Positions 1 to 7,527 of a DNA stretch of 64,000 bases are shown one piece after another. The translations under genes and the position numbers were made by a program. The notes under the pieces were generated by a model. That model was not told the origin of the DNA. It did not search any database and was given only the letters and a program-made list of their open reading frames with translations. The stretch is from Pelistega ratti (GTDB taxonomy: Bacteria > Pseudomonadota > Gammaproteobacteria > Burkholderiales > Burkholderiaceae_B). Each line of letters starts with the position of its first letter. Position 1 is the first letter of the stretch. Location of the stretch: contig NZ_CP047165.1 of NCBI RefSeq assembly GCF_009833965.1, positions 124,001 to 188,000 on the forward strand. Reading direction: 5' to 3'.

Positions 1-2145
1 GGTGAAAAAACAGCGGCTAAATGGCTTGAACAATATGGTAGTGTGGATAATCTTATTCAGCAAGCCGATAAATTAACAGGAAAAATTGGTGAAAATTTCC
101 GCCAAGCTATCCCTCAGTTTGCATTAACTCGCCAGTTGATCACGATTAAAAAAGATTGTGAGCTACCTGAAACATATCGCCAATTTGATCAATTAGTACC
201 CAAAGCAGAAAATCAAGAAAAATTAATAGAACTCTTTAATCGTTTTGGATTTAAAACATTACTAAGAGAAGTATCAGGGGATAAAGATGCCATACCAACT
301 GAATATGCTCGTCAAGGCTCCTTACCTGAAATTCCTAAAGAAATACACTATAGCATGGTAACAACACCAGAAGCACTAATGACGTGTTTAACAAAAATAC
401 AAGAGGCAGATAGTGTTGCATTTGATACAGAAACCAATAGCCTAGAGCCGATGAAAGCACGGTTAGTAGGACTTTCTTTATCTATTGCTGTGGGACAGGC
501 TTGGTATATTCCATTGGCACATAATAGTGCAGGTTTACTTGATGAACAATTGGATAAAACACAAACATTAGACTTACTTAAACCGTGGTTAGAGAGTGAT
601 AAACCCCAAAAAATACTACAAAATGCAAAATTTGATGCGCATGTATTAGCAAATGAGGGGATTAGTTTAGGAGGTGTTAAGCATGATACGATGTTAATGG
701 CATATGTACTTGCCTCTAATAAGAAAGTATCCTTAGAGGAATTAGCTTCTCGTTACTTAGGTCGTAAAGGGTTAAGTTTTGAGGAAATTTGTGGTAAAGG
801 TGCAAGTGCTATTACCTTTGATCAAGTGCCTTTGGATAAAGCGACACAGTATGCGTGTGAAGATGCTGATTTTACGTTTCAATTAGCGCAGGTCTTATTG
901 CCTAAAATTGAGGCTTATGAGGGATTTAAGACTATTTATGCGCTTGAGATGCAGGTCTGGTCAGTGTTATACCAGATGGAAAGAGTGGGTGTTAAGCTAG
1001 ATGAGCAGGAGCTTAAACAACAATCAGATGACTTAGGTAAAGCCATGATGGCACTAGAAGAAAAGATTTATACACTGGCAGAACAACCATTTAATATTAA
1101 TTCGCCTAAACAACTAGGTGAGGTATTATATGAACGACTAAAACTACCGATTTTAAGTAAAACAAATTCTGGTGCCCCCTCAACCGATGAAGATACCTTA
1201 ACAAAATTGGCAGCAGATTACCCACTACCTGCTTTAATTTTGGCGTATCGTAGCTTAGCAAAGGTGAAATCTACTTATACGGATAAATTACCTCGTATGA
1301 TATTTTCAGGTACGGGAAGAGTACATACAAACTATGCACAGGCAGCTGTTGTAACGGGACGATTATCGTCTTCAGACCCTAATTTACAAAATATTCCTGT
1401 GCGGACGGAAGAGGGACGGCGAGTGCGTAAAGCCTTTATTGCACAAGAGGGTTTCCATATTATGTCAGCCGATTATTCACAAATTGAATTACGCGTAATG
1501 GCACATATTTCAGGTGATGCTAATCTGCAAAAAGCTTTTGCTGAGGGGAAAGATATTCATCGAGCAACAGCGGCAGAAGTATTTGGTGTTAATTTAGAGG
1601 AAGTAAGTGCAGAACAGCGCAGGGCAGCAAAAGCCATTAATTTTGGATTAATTTATGGTATGGGAGCTTTTGGATTAGCGAGTAATCTAGGTATTAGTCG
1701 TGAGGCGGCACAAAACTATATTAATCGTTATTTTTCTCGCTATCCTAGTGTTGCTGAATATATGGAAAGCACACGAAGTAAAGCGCATGATCAAGGATAT
1801 GTTGAAACAGTTTTTGGTCGCCGTTTGTGGTTACCTGAAATTCAAGGAGCTAAAGGTCCTCGTAAAGCGGCGGCAGAACGAGCGGCAATTAATGCTCCTA
1901 TGCAGGGAACAGCAGCTGACTTAATTAAGAAAGCGATGGTGGCGGTTCAGCATTGGTTAAGGGAACAAAAACTGGCTTCCCGTATGATTATGCAAGTACA
2001 CGATGAACTGGTACTTGAGGTGAAAAATGAAGAAGCTGATCGAGTAAGAGAATATTTACCTCGTCTAATGAGTGAAGTGGCTCAACTTGCTGTGCCATTA
2101 GAGGCAGAAGTAGGAGAGGGGGATAACTGGGAGCAAGCCCATTAA
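1..2145 (+). CDS. polA: DNA polymerase I, 3' part (5' end outside window)
   Basis: Repair and Okazaki-fragment polymerase. The frame is open from base 1, and the first codons match the end of the 5'-nuclease domain, so the gene starts upstream of the window. The 3'-5' exonuclease domain keeps its metal ligands: DTET near 424-435, NAKFDAH near 622-642 and YACEDAD near 850-870, so proofreading should be active. The polymerase domain shows motif A (DYSQIELR, about 1471-1494), motif B (RAAKAINFGLIYG, about 1621-1660) and motif C (QVHDELVLEV, about 1993-2022), and the C-terminus is complete. An internal GTG at 43 is not the true start, because homologous sequence continues upstream of it. No gene follows in the same operon; the Rhs relic begins about 65 bp downstream. 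Confidence 0.97.
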   Translation, partial: GEKTAAKWLEQYGSVDNLIQQADKLTGKIGENFRQAIPQFALTRQLITIKKDCELPETYRQFDQLVPKAENQEKLIELFNRFGFKTLLREVSGDKDAIPTEYARQGSLPEIPKEIHYSMVTTPEALMTCLTKIQEADSVAFDTETNSLEPMKARLVGLSLSIAVGQAWYIPLAHNSAGLLDEQLDKTQTLDLLKPWLESDKPQKILQNAKFDAHVLANEGISLGGVKHDTMLMAYVLASNKKVSLEELASRYLGRKGLSFEEICGKGASAITFDQVPLDKATQYACEDADFTFQLAQVLLPKIEAYEGFKTIYALEMQVWSVLYQMERVGVKLDEQELKQQSDDLGKAMMALEEKIYTLAEQPFNINSPKQLGEVLYERLKLPILSKTNSGAPSTDEDTLTKLAADYPLPALILAYRSLAKVKSTYTDKLPRMIFSGTGRVHTNYAQAAVVTGRLSSSDPNLQNIPVRTEEGRRVRKAFIAQEGFHIMSADYSQIELRVMAHISGDANLQKAFAEGKDIHRATAAEVFGVNLEEVSAEQRRAAKAINFGLIYGMGAFGLASNLGISREAAQNYINRYFSRYPSVAEYMESTRSKAHDQGYVETVFGRRLWLPEIQGAKGPRKAAAERAAINAPMQGTAADLIKKAMVAVQHWLREQKLASRMIMQVHDELVLEVKNEEADRVREYLPRLMSEVAQLAVPLEAEVGEGDNWEQAH

Positions 2146-2209
2146 GTGATTTGTTTTATGGAATATTTAGAAATTTATTTTGCAAATAGTGTAAACAACG
2201 CTTGAGTTT

Positions 2210-2361
2210 CTAATATTGATATTCCGTGAGTTGGTTGTTTTCAATCCGTTGTGTTTCTTTCTCAATAAGGTTATGTGCCGGGTCAAAAGCAAAGCGTTCT
2301 TGCCCTGCAAGCTGTATTTGACCCAACTTGTCATAACGATAAGGCGTTTTGCCGAATCAAT
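2210..2361 (-). pseudogene. Rhs core fragment (YD-repeat), piece 1
   Basis: Minus-strand reading gives an Rhs-type YD repeat: GKTPYRYDKLGQIQLAGQ, then ERFAFDPAHNLIEKE, ending at a TAG at 2210-2212. No start codon is in frame; a TGA lies just upstream of the fragment. In intact Rhs proteins this segment directly follows the sequence that is found here on the other strand (next entry), so the two look like parts of one former gene separated by a small inversion. Not expressed as a useful protein in its present state. Confidence 0.75.
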
Positions 2362-2369
2362 CAGCAATA

Positions 2370-2665
2370 AACTATCACTATTACGGCAGTGGTCATTTAT
2401 CCGCGATAAAGTACAACGACCAACTTATCACCGAATTTAGCTGAGACAAACTCCACAGAGAAATCAGCCGAACGCAGGGGAATTTAACCAGTCTGTTTAA
2501 CCGTGACCCGGTGGGCAGATTAACACAGCAGTTGGCAACGCTTGAAAGTGTCTCCAAAAGTGCTGCAACAAGCGGTGAAATTATCCGAAGAAATTACCAA
2601 TACGACCAGGTAGGCAACCTGACTGAAAGCGAAGATTTACGCACAGGCAACAGGGTTTTAAGCCG
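2370..2665 (+). pseudogene. Rhs core fragment, inverted piece 2
   Basis: Plus-strand reading gives NYHYYGSGHLSAIKYND, then an in-frame TGA near 2441 where a Tyr codon would be expected, then DKLHREISRTQGNL, RDPVGRLTQQLATLESVSKS and NYQYDQVGNLTESEDLRTGN. This order (GSGHL, LHRE-RTQG, DPVGRLTQ, YQYD-GNL) is that of the Rhs core shell. The fragment has no start and reads against its neighbours. Its ends carry the 7-bp inverted pair CTATCAC (2372-2378) and GTGATAG (2686-2692). Confidence 0.75.
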
Positions 2666-2670
2666 ATTGC

Positions 2671-2871
2671 CGTTTTTATCATACTGTGATAGCCTATCAC
2701 TTGGCTATTAGCAAAGCCTGAGTCGTTCATTTGCCATTGACGTTGTTCGGTTAATCTACCGACCTTATCATAATTAAACGAAAGCGTATTTTGACTATCT
2801 GTCAGTTGGGTGAGGCGGTTTAATCCATCATATCGGTAATGGGTTTGGCTCATTTCACTGCTTGTTTTCAC
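2671..2871 (-). pseudogene. Rhs core fragment, piece 3
   Basis: Minus-strand reading gives THYRYDGLNRLTQLTDSQ, LSFNYDKVGRLTEQRQ and NDSGFANSQVIGYH, two typical YD repeats of an Rhs shell. A TAA stop lies a few codons upstream, so there is no long N-terminal part. It sits immediately downstream of the immunity gene in the same direction, as displaced Rhs modules often do behind an old toxin-immunity cassette. The reading runs out of Rhs similarity after IGYH at about 2691, the right end of the inverted segment. Confidence 0.7.
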
Positions 2872-2883
2872 CCTTTAGCTCAC

Positions 2884-3528
2884 TCAACGCCCAAAAGCCA
2901 TTTTTCTTAAATCATTGATATCTATAATTTTCGGTTCGGCTAATTGTGCCAAAATATCCATTTGAATAAATAAATCGACTTTTTTCACATTTTTAAATAT
3001 CTTTTCACCACCTATAAATAAAGGCGGTACAAAGGTAAACATTTCATTTTCTTTTAAAGGACCATAAGCTTGAACGCACTCTTTAAACAAGTCAGCTGAA
3101 AGATGCTCGACTTTCGCTCCTGTAAACACGCTTTCTGCAGCTTTATTTGCATAGCCTGCCTCCAACAATGGATTAATATTTTCTTGAAACACCCATCCAT
3201 TTAACGGATCAATTTCATATTTATCCCCATATTCTGGTTGCCAAACAACTAGCTCCCCCCAACCAGAGCGAGCTAACACATAACAATTCTCCGCCTGCTC
3301 TTCGGGAAGCCAGGTTTTTAATATATCCTGATACTCCTCAGGATTCACCGCCCAATACAACCCATCCATCACACTAAAAAAGCCATATTTTTTCCAATAA
3401 CCGATAAACCATTCAGGCAAAATACCTGTGTATTTTTCAATTAATTCGGTATCTACAGGTTCACTATAGGTAATTTCTCCAAATTTCTTAAAAAAATAAT
3501 CAATTTCATCCACAGTACGATAATCCAT
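2884..3528 (-). CDS. T6SS immunity protein, GAD-like/DUF1851 (Tdi1 type)
   Basis: Predicted cytoplasmic immunity protein of 214 residues. The N-terminal 110 residues fit the GAD-like domain (VDTELIEKYTGILPEWFIGYW, split here by function only, then LYWAVNPEEY and WGELVVWQPEYGD). The C-terminal part (about 135-205, HLSADLF to ELAQL-like AQLAEPKI) fits the Tdi1/DUF1851 C-terminal domain. In Agrobacterium, Tdi proteins neutralise the Tde (Ntox15) DNase effectors of the type VI secretion system. A matching Ntox15 remnant ends 13 bp upstream on the same strand, which supports the assignment. The frame is intact and has an AGGGG ribosome site before the ATG. Function in this strain is inferred; the partner toxin is broken. 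Confidence 0.82.
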   Translation of the reverse strand: MDYRTVDEIDYFFKKFGEITYSEPVDTELIEKYTGILPEWFIGYWKKYGFFSVMDGLYWAVNPEEYQDILKTWLPEEQAENCYVLARSGWGELVVWQPEYGDKYEIDPLNGWVFQENINPLLEAGYANKAAESVFTGAKVEHLSADLFKECVQAYGPLKENEMFTFVPPLFIGGEKIFKNVKKVDLFIQMDILAQLAEPKIIDINDLRKMAFGR

Positions 3529-3541
3529 TTTTTTACCCCTA

Positions 3542-3824
3542 TTATTTACAACGGTTTAATTCCACATTCATTTTGGCATGCTCACCATATTTAGCCATCA
3601 TTTCTTTAGCATAATCATCCATTTCATCCAAACGCCCGTTTTTTCGCCATTGGCTACCAATAGAACGATTGATACTAGCATCGCCCAAACCCTGACCTTA
3701 TCCTTTCCTCCCGCAATCATATCAGGGCTATGAAGTGCATCTAACTGCTGCATAATCTTTTTACTTTCATTTTTAGCTTGAATCTCTGCTTCATTTAAGG
3801 ATAAACCACTCTTTGGTTTCTAAC
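3542..3824 (-). pseudogene. Ntox15 (Tde-type) DNase toxin tip, frameshifted remnant
   Basis: Minus strand, about 94 codons in two frames. The first part reads KKIMQQLDALHSPDMIAGGK, containing the HxxD catalytic motif (HSPD) of the Ntox15/Tde nucleases. Near 3690-3700 a one-base frameshift breaks it; the next frame continues QGLGDASINRSIGSQW, then RLDEMDDYAKEMM and a proper C-terminus NVELNRCK with a TAA at 3542-3544. A TAG stands just before the first recognisable codon, so the Rhs or Tde N-terminal carrier is missing too. The tip is therefore truncated and frameshifted, while its immunity gene downstream remains open. Family identification is from memory of the motif and layout, not from a search. 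Confidence 0.72.
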
Positions 3825-3840
3825 ATCTTAGTGATATGAT

Positions 3841-3875
3841 AAAACCTCGCTCAGCAAATAGTTGAACGAGGTTTT
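3841..3875. terminator. hairpin between barrel gene and toxin remnant
   Basis: AAAACCTCG and CGAGGTTTT form a 9-bp stem around a 17-nt loop. It lies just past the stop of the minus-strand outer-membrane gene and is probably its terminator. Confidence 0.6.
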
Positions 3876-3923
3876 GCTATATAAAAGAGTAGAAATATAC
3901 CTTATTTGCTACCTTTTTAAGGA

Positions 3924-4572
3924 TTAGAAACGGTAAATTGCATTGATACTAAAGGTGTTCTTTTTAAATTTATCACTCTTAAATTTAACATTAGAACGGG
4001 CATACTCTGCACCTAATTCAATATTTTTGGTGGCTGCGTATTTGAAACCAATACCGTAAAGTAACCCTTTTCCTTTGCCAGAGGCATATTCTGAATCGTA
4101 AGTAGTGCTTTGTGCATCAACTTCTTTAAAATTATCTTCTGATTTAAGTTTAGCAGAACTATACCCCACTTTAACATAGGGAAGGAAATTATCTGTTACA
4201 CGATAGCCTTGTAAATAGCTTAGTGTAAAGCGAATTTTTTCTTGCACTTTGTGATGACCTGATACAAAAGAGTATTCATCTTCTATGTGATGATAACGAT
4301 CATTTAGAATTTTTTCTTTATTGAGTTTGACTTTGGCTTCAATAATCCCTACAAAATTACTACCGCCAAAATCAAAACCATAGTCAGCGACTAAACCTAA
4401 ACCTGTTGTTCGTTTAAAGCTGATACTTTCAAATGTGCTGTATTTAGATGAACTAATATCAACCCCAAGACCAAAACCTGTAAAGGTATCTGCAGCATAA
4501 GTAGGACTAGATATAAGACCCACTAAATATAAGACCCACTAAAGTAAGTGCTAAAAGATGTTTTTTCATCAT
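3924..4572 (-). CDS. outer-membrane beta-barrel protein, signal peptide frameshifted by a 16-bp duplication
   Basis: Opa/OmpW-like eight-strand barrel family by pattern: alternating hydrophobic strands, glycine-rich turns (LGLVADYGFDFGG, YGIGFKYAATKNIELGAEY) and a C-terminal Phe (FSINAIYRF) as required for BAM insertion. The natural start is ATG at 4572 or 4569, behind AGAGAG. From there the frame reads MMKKHLLALTLVGLIFSG and soon hits TAG. The cause is a perfect 16-bp tandem duplication at 4512-4543. Removing one copy restores MKKHLLALTLVGLISSPTYA followed by ADT, a textbook signal peptide and cleavage site. As written, the barrel frame is open only from a GTG at 4523, without a full signal. 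The gene is either dead or reversibly switched off. Exact ligand or role unknown. Confidence 0.75.
4512..4543. repeat. 16-bp perfect tandem duplication in signal-peptide codons
   Basis: TATAAGACCCACTAAA occurs twice head to tail (4512-4527 and 4528-4543, plus-strand view). Sixteen is not a multiple of three, so gain or loss of one copy switches the reading frame of the barrel gene. Confidence 0.95.
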
Positions 4573-4660
4573 TATTTCTCTCTAAAACTAACCAAAAGTA
4601 AATATTCATTAATTATATTATAAATCTTACAAAATAGTAATAATTTGGTTGTAAGTATAT

Positions 4661-4685
4661 AAAAGCCAGTGATATACACTGGCTT
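4661..4685 (-). terminator. terminator of htpX
   Basis: On the minus strand AGCCAGTG and CACTGGCT pair (8 bp, 5-nt loop) followed by TTTTAT. It lies about 60 bp past the htpX stop. Confidence 0.75.
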
Positions 4686-4746
4686 AATACTTTCCTGATT
4701 TTCTGAATAATTATCTTGAGAAAAATAGATAAAAATAATTATTAGA

Positions 4747-5628
4747 TTAATGAAGTGAGAGATTTTGTAATGCTTGAATACGTTTTTCCATTGGAGGGTG
4801 AGTTGAGAAGATTTCTGCAAAACTCATCTTATCACTAATTCCCATGGCTTGCATTCCTTTGCTAAGTTCACCGGGTTCAAGATTACCAAGACGGGCTAAT
4901 GCATTAATCATTGGTTTTGTTGATCCCAGTAATTTGGCAGAACCTGCATCGGCACGGAATTCACGCTGACGAGAGAACCAAGCGACAATAATAGAGGCTA
5001 AGAAACCAAAAACGATTTCACAGACCATACTGGTCATATAATAAGCAGCACCTACACTATTTTGTTCACTATTACCATTACGAGAGATGGCTAGGGCAAC
5101 AATACGCGCAAAGAAGACGACAAAGGTATTGACAACACCTTGAATCAGGGTGAGTGTTACCATATCGCCATTAACAACGTGAGCGACTTCATGTCCTAAT
5201 ACAGCGATTACCTCTTCCTCATTCATGCTTTGTAAGAGACCTGTTGAGACAGCAACTAGGGCATCATTTTTGAAAGCACCTGTTGCAAATGCGTTGGGAG
5301 CGCCTTCATAAATACCCACTTCAGGGCGACCAATACCAGCACGATCCGCTAGCTGATGAACGGTATCGACTAACCATGCTTCGGTGCTATTGGCTGGTGC
5401 ACTAGGGTCAATAATCTTAACACCCATACTCATTTTTGCCATTTTTTTACTCATTAAGAGTGAAATAATAGAACCAGTAAAGCCGACAACAGCCGCAAAA
5501 CCTAATAAGCTAACGTAGTCTATACCTTGTTCAGTGAGGTAGCGGTTAAGACCAAGAACAGATAGGGTAATGTTTAATACAAACAATACAGCAAGGTTCG
5601 TTAGTATAAACAGGAAAACACGTTTCAT
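4747..5628 (-). CDS. htpX: membrane zinc protease HtpX
   Basis: M48 family inner-membrane metalloprotease of 293 residues that clears misfolded membrane proteins together with FtsH. Two N-terminal membrane segments (about 4-26 and 38-60) come before the catalytic domain. The zinc motif HEVAH is at residues 146-150, in [12 protein letters not shown], and the further Glu ligand lies in [10 protein letters not shown] near residue 226. Two more hydrophobic stretches (about 155-180 and 195-215) complete the usual topology. Length and order fit the family exactly. Monocistronic, with its own terminator. Upstream is a CCCCATAT element resembling a sigma-32 -10 box, consistent with the heat-shock control known for htpX in enterics. 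Confidence 0.96.
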   Translation of the reverse strand: MKRVFLFILTNLAVLFVLNITLSVLGLNRYLTEQGIDYVSLLGFAAVVGFTGSIISLLMSKKMAKMSMGVKIIDPSAPANSTEAWLVDTVHQLADRAGIGRPEVGIYEGAPNAFATGAFKNDALVAVSTGLLQSMNEEEVIAVLGHEVAHVVNGDMVTLTLIQGVVNTFVVFFARIVALAISRNGNSEQNSVGAAYYMTSMVCEIVFGFLASIIVAWFSRQREFRADAGSAKLLGSTKPMINALARLGNLEPGELSKGMQAMGISDKMSFAEIFSTHPPMEKRIQALQNLSLH

Positions 5629-5683
5629 TCAAATATCCTATATGAGAAAGTGGTTATAAAAATGCTATTTTCGCAGAAATTTT

Positions 5684-5691
5684 ATATGGGG
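5684..5691 (-). promoter_or_regulatory. possible sigma-32 -10 element of htpX
   Basis: Minus strand reads CCCCATAT about 56 bp before the htpX ATG. The matching -35 (CTTGAAA) is not clear at the right distance, so this is tentative. Confidence 0.35.
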
Positions 5692-5788
5692 GTGAAATTT
5701 GTAATAACTAGGAATAAATTTTCCTGAAATAAGCAGATAGTGGTATCAAAAAATGAGTGCTTTATTATATGACAGATTATGCGAAAAA

Positions 5789-5815
5789 AGGGATTACTAT
5801 GATAGCAATCCCTTG
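5789..5815. terminator. hairpin in pirin-htpX gap
   Basis: AAGGGATT and AATCCCTT form an 8-bp stem with a loop of about 11 nt. It lies between the htpX start and the pirin stop. It may back up the stronger hairpin at 5858-5891. Confidence 0.4.
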
Positions 5816-5857
5816 GTGTGATAAGTGAGTAATATGTCACTATAATGATAAGCCTCT

Positions 5858-5891
5858 ATAAATGGTATCTTTAGATTAGGATACCATTTAT
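5858..5891 (-). terminator. terminator of pirin gene
   Basis: ATAAATGGTATC and GATACCATTTAT are a perfect 12-bp inverted repeat with a 10-nt loop, 15 bp past the pirin stop codon. Confidence 0.7.
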
Positions 5892-5905
5892 TTCTTTATA
5901 AAGAA

Positions 5906-6784
5906 TTAGGCATTTTGTGCAATTTGTCCAAATTTACCACTTTTAATATCTTGGAATGCTTGGACGATTTCCTCTTCGGTATTCATCACAAAAGGGCCAT
6001 AACCTACAACAGGTTCATTGAGTGGTTCACCTGTTAGAATTAAAAGGCTAACATCATTATTGGCTTCAATTTGTACATCTTCACCACCTTTTTCAAATGT
6101 TACTAACTCATTTTGGCGCGCAACACTGTCATCATTGATGAGAATAGTTCCTTCGCGTACCAAAATAATCAAGTTGTGACTACTAGGAACAGCAAAAGTA
6201 TGTTTTTTGCCAGCTTTTAACTGTACGTCCCACATATTAACAGGACTAAAGGTACTTGCAGGGCCTTGTGTTCCCTCTAATGCTCCTGCGATAATCCGTA
6301 CTTGACCCGCTTCATCAGCAAGTTGAACGGTAGGAATTTCTTTAGCGGTAATGGCTTGATATTTAGGTGCAGTCATTTTATCTTTGGCAGGTAAATTTAC
6401 CCATAACTGAACCATTTCAAATATACCACCCTCAGCAGAGAATTTCTCAGAATGATATTCTTGGTGCATAAGACCAGAGCCTGCAGTCATCCACTGCACA
6501 TCACCTGTTCCAATAGTACCACCGCCACCGTAAGAATCTTTGTGAGAGACTTCGCCTTGATAAGCAATAGTAACCGTTTCAAAACCACGATGAGGGTGTT
6601 CACCTACGCCACGAAAATCGCTTGTACGTCCACCATCAAAATAACGGGGAGAGTTATAATCCATGAGTAAAAATGGATCAAGATTTCTAGATGTGTCGTT
6701 GTAGTTAAACATACCATGTACATGGAAACCATTTCCTACCCAGTGTTTTGCTGGAGCTGTAGCGATATTCATTACTTTTTTCAT
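5906..6784 (-). CDS. pirin family protein
   Basis: Bicupin protein of 292 residues. The N-terminal cupin carries the pirin metal ligands: HPH at residues 63-65 (GEHPHRGFETVT), and His107 and Glu109 in GLMHQEYH. The C-terminal cupin (about 180-275) is present and the length fits. Bacterial pirins include quercetin dioxygenases (YhhW type) and proteins that modulate pyruvate metabolism; the sequence does not decide between them. The start follows TTAGGAG at good spacing. A TATAAT box lies on the minus strand at 6818-6823. Single-gene unit closed by the 5858-5891 hairpin. Confidence 0.9.
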   Translation of the reverse strand: MKKVMNIATAPAKHWVGNGFHVHGMFNYNDTSRNLDPFLLMDYNSPRYFDGGRTSDFRGVGEHPHRGFETVTIAYQGEVSHKDSYGGGGTIGTGDVQWMTAGSGLMHQEYHSEKFSAEGGIFEMVQLWVNLPAKDKMTAPKYQAITAKEIPTVQLADEAGQVRIIAGALEGTQGPASTFSPVNMWDVQLKAGKKHTFAVPSSHNLIILVREGTILINDDSVARQNELVTFEKGGEDVQIEANNDVSLLILTGEPLNEPVVGYGPFVMNTEEEIVQAFQDIKSGKFGQIAQNA

Positions 6785-6817
6785 GGATTAACTCCTAAAA
6801 TTAATTGAATTAGATGT

Positions 6818-6823
6818 ATTATA
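6818..6823 (-). promoter_or_regulatory. likely -10 box of pirin promoter
   Basis: Minus-strand TATAAT about 34 bp before the ATG; the -35 region is weak. The rest of the gap up to 7100 (about 280 bp) is AT-rich. It shows a plus-strand TTGACA (6939-6944) with TATGAT 19 bp later, a possible promoter for the small gene at 7101, and otherwise nothing recognisable. Confidence 0.4.
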
Positions 6824-7100
6824 TTACTAAACAATAAGAAGAGAAATAGACTAAATATTGATTAATCGTTTCTTATTAGGAAACAATTAAACTTAAATAT
6901 TCCACTTAATGATGCAGGCAAAATCATACAATAAAAAATTGACAAAGAGGGGGTGAGATACGCTATGATACGGATTATTTTATGATGTAATAAGGTTTGA
7001 CGTGTATTACATATTTGTTCATAACCCTCTTTAAATAAAGATATTTTTTCTAAAGTGTAGTTTGGGTGTGTTTTGATGGATGTGTATATATGGAAGGTAA

Positions 7101-7346
7101 ATGATGTGGTTACTCATTTTATTATTAACGATTATTTTATGGTTTTTTGTTGATAATATTGTTATTGCGGGTATCTTGGCGATGTTTAGTGTCTATCTCT
7201 ATGATAAAAGTCGTATGTTATACCAGATTAAACAATATGAAAAAGAACAGCTTCGTTCACATAATGGGGCTGAGGATACACAAGGACAGCACCCCTCGTC
7301 AGAAGTTAATCCATCTGTTCAGTCTCATCAGTTGGATAGGGATTAA
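7101..7346 (+). CDS. small membrane protein, unknown function
   Basis: Eighty-one residues. Residues 2-32 are almost wholly hydrophobic (MWLLILLLTIILWFF, then VDNIVIAGILAMF), enough for one or two membrane helices. A basic stretch (DKSRMLYQIKQYEKEQLR) and a polar, probably disordered tail of about 35 residues rich in Ser, Gln and His follow. GGAAGG stands 4 bp before the ATG, a strong ribosome site. I do not recognise the family. The neighbours (pirin upstream, sulfurtransferase downstream) give no firm hint. An overlapping frame at 7147-7353 lacks these properties. Confidence 0.6.
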   Translation: MMWLLILLLTIILWFFVDNIVIAGILAMFSVYLYDKSRMLYQIKQYEKEQLRSHNGAEDTQGQHPSSEVNPSVQSHQLDRD

Positions 7347-7527
7347 TAAATAGGTTAAAGTAATTTTATTATTTCTTCTATAGCAGGGTATATAAGGTAT
7401 TAGCTTTAGTGTATGATGGGTAAGGATAGTGTTTATTTGCTTATTAATCAGACAGCTATTATCTATTTTGATCATAAGATAAATACTATACGTACAGGGT
7501 GTAATGCGATTTTAAAGGAGATTTAGA

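Noticed and set aside
2216..2440. Plus-strand 74-codon frame
   Set aside because: It crosses the junction of two inverted Rhs pieces; the recognisable Rhs sequence is in other frames.
4572..4820. Minus-strand 82-codon frame between the barrel gene and htpX
   Set aside because: Lies across the htpX end and its terminator, with low-complexity Ile/Asn/Tyr-rich translation typical of AT-rich non-coding DNA.
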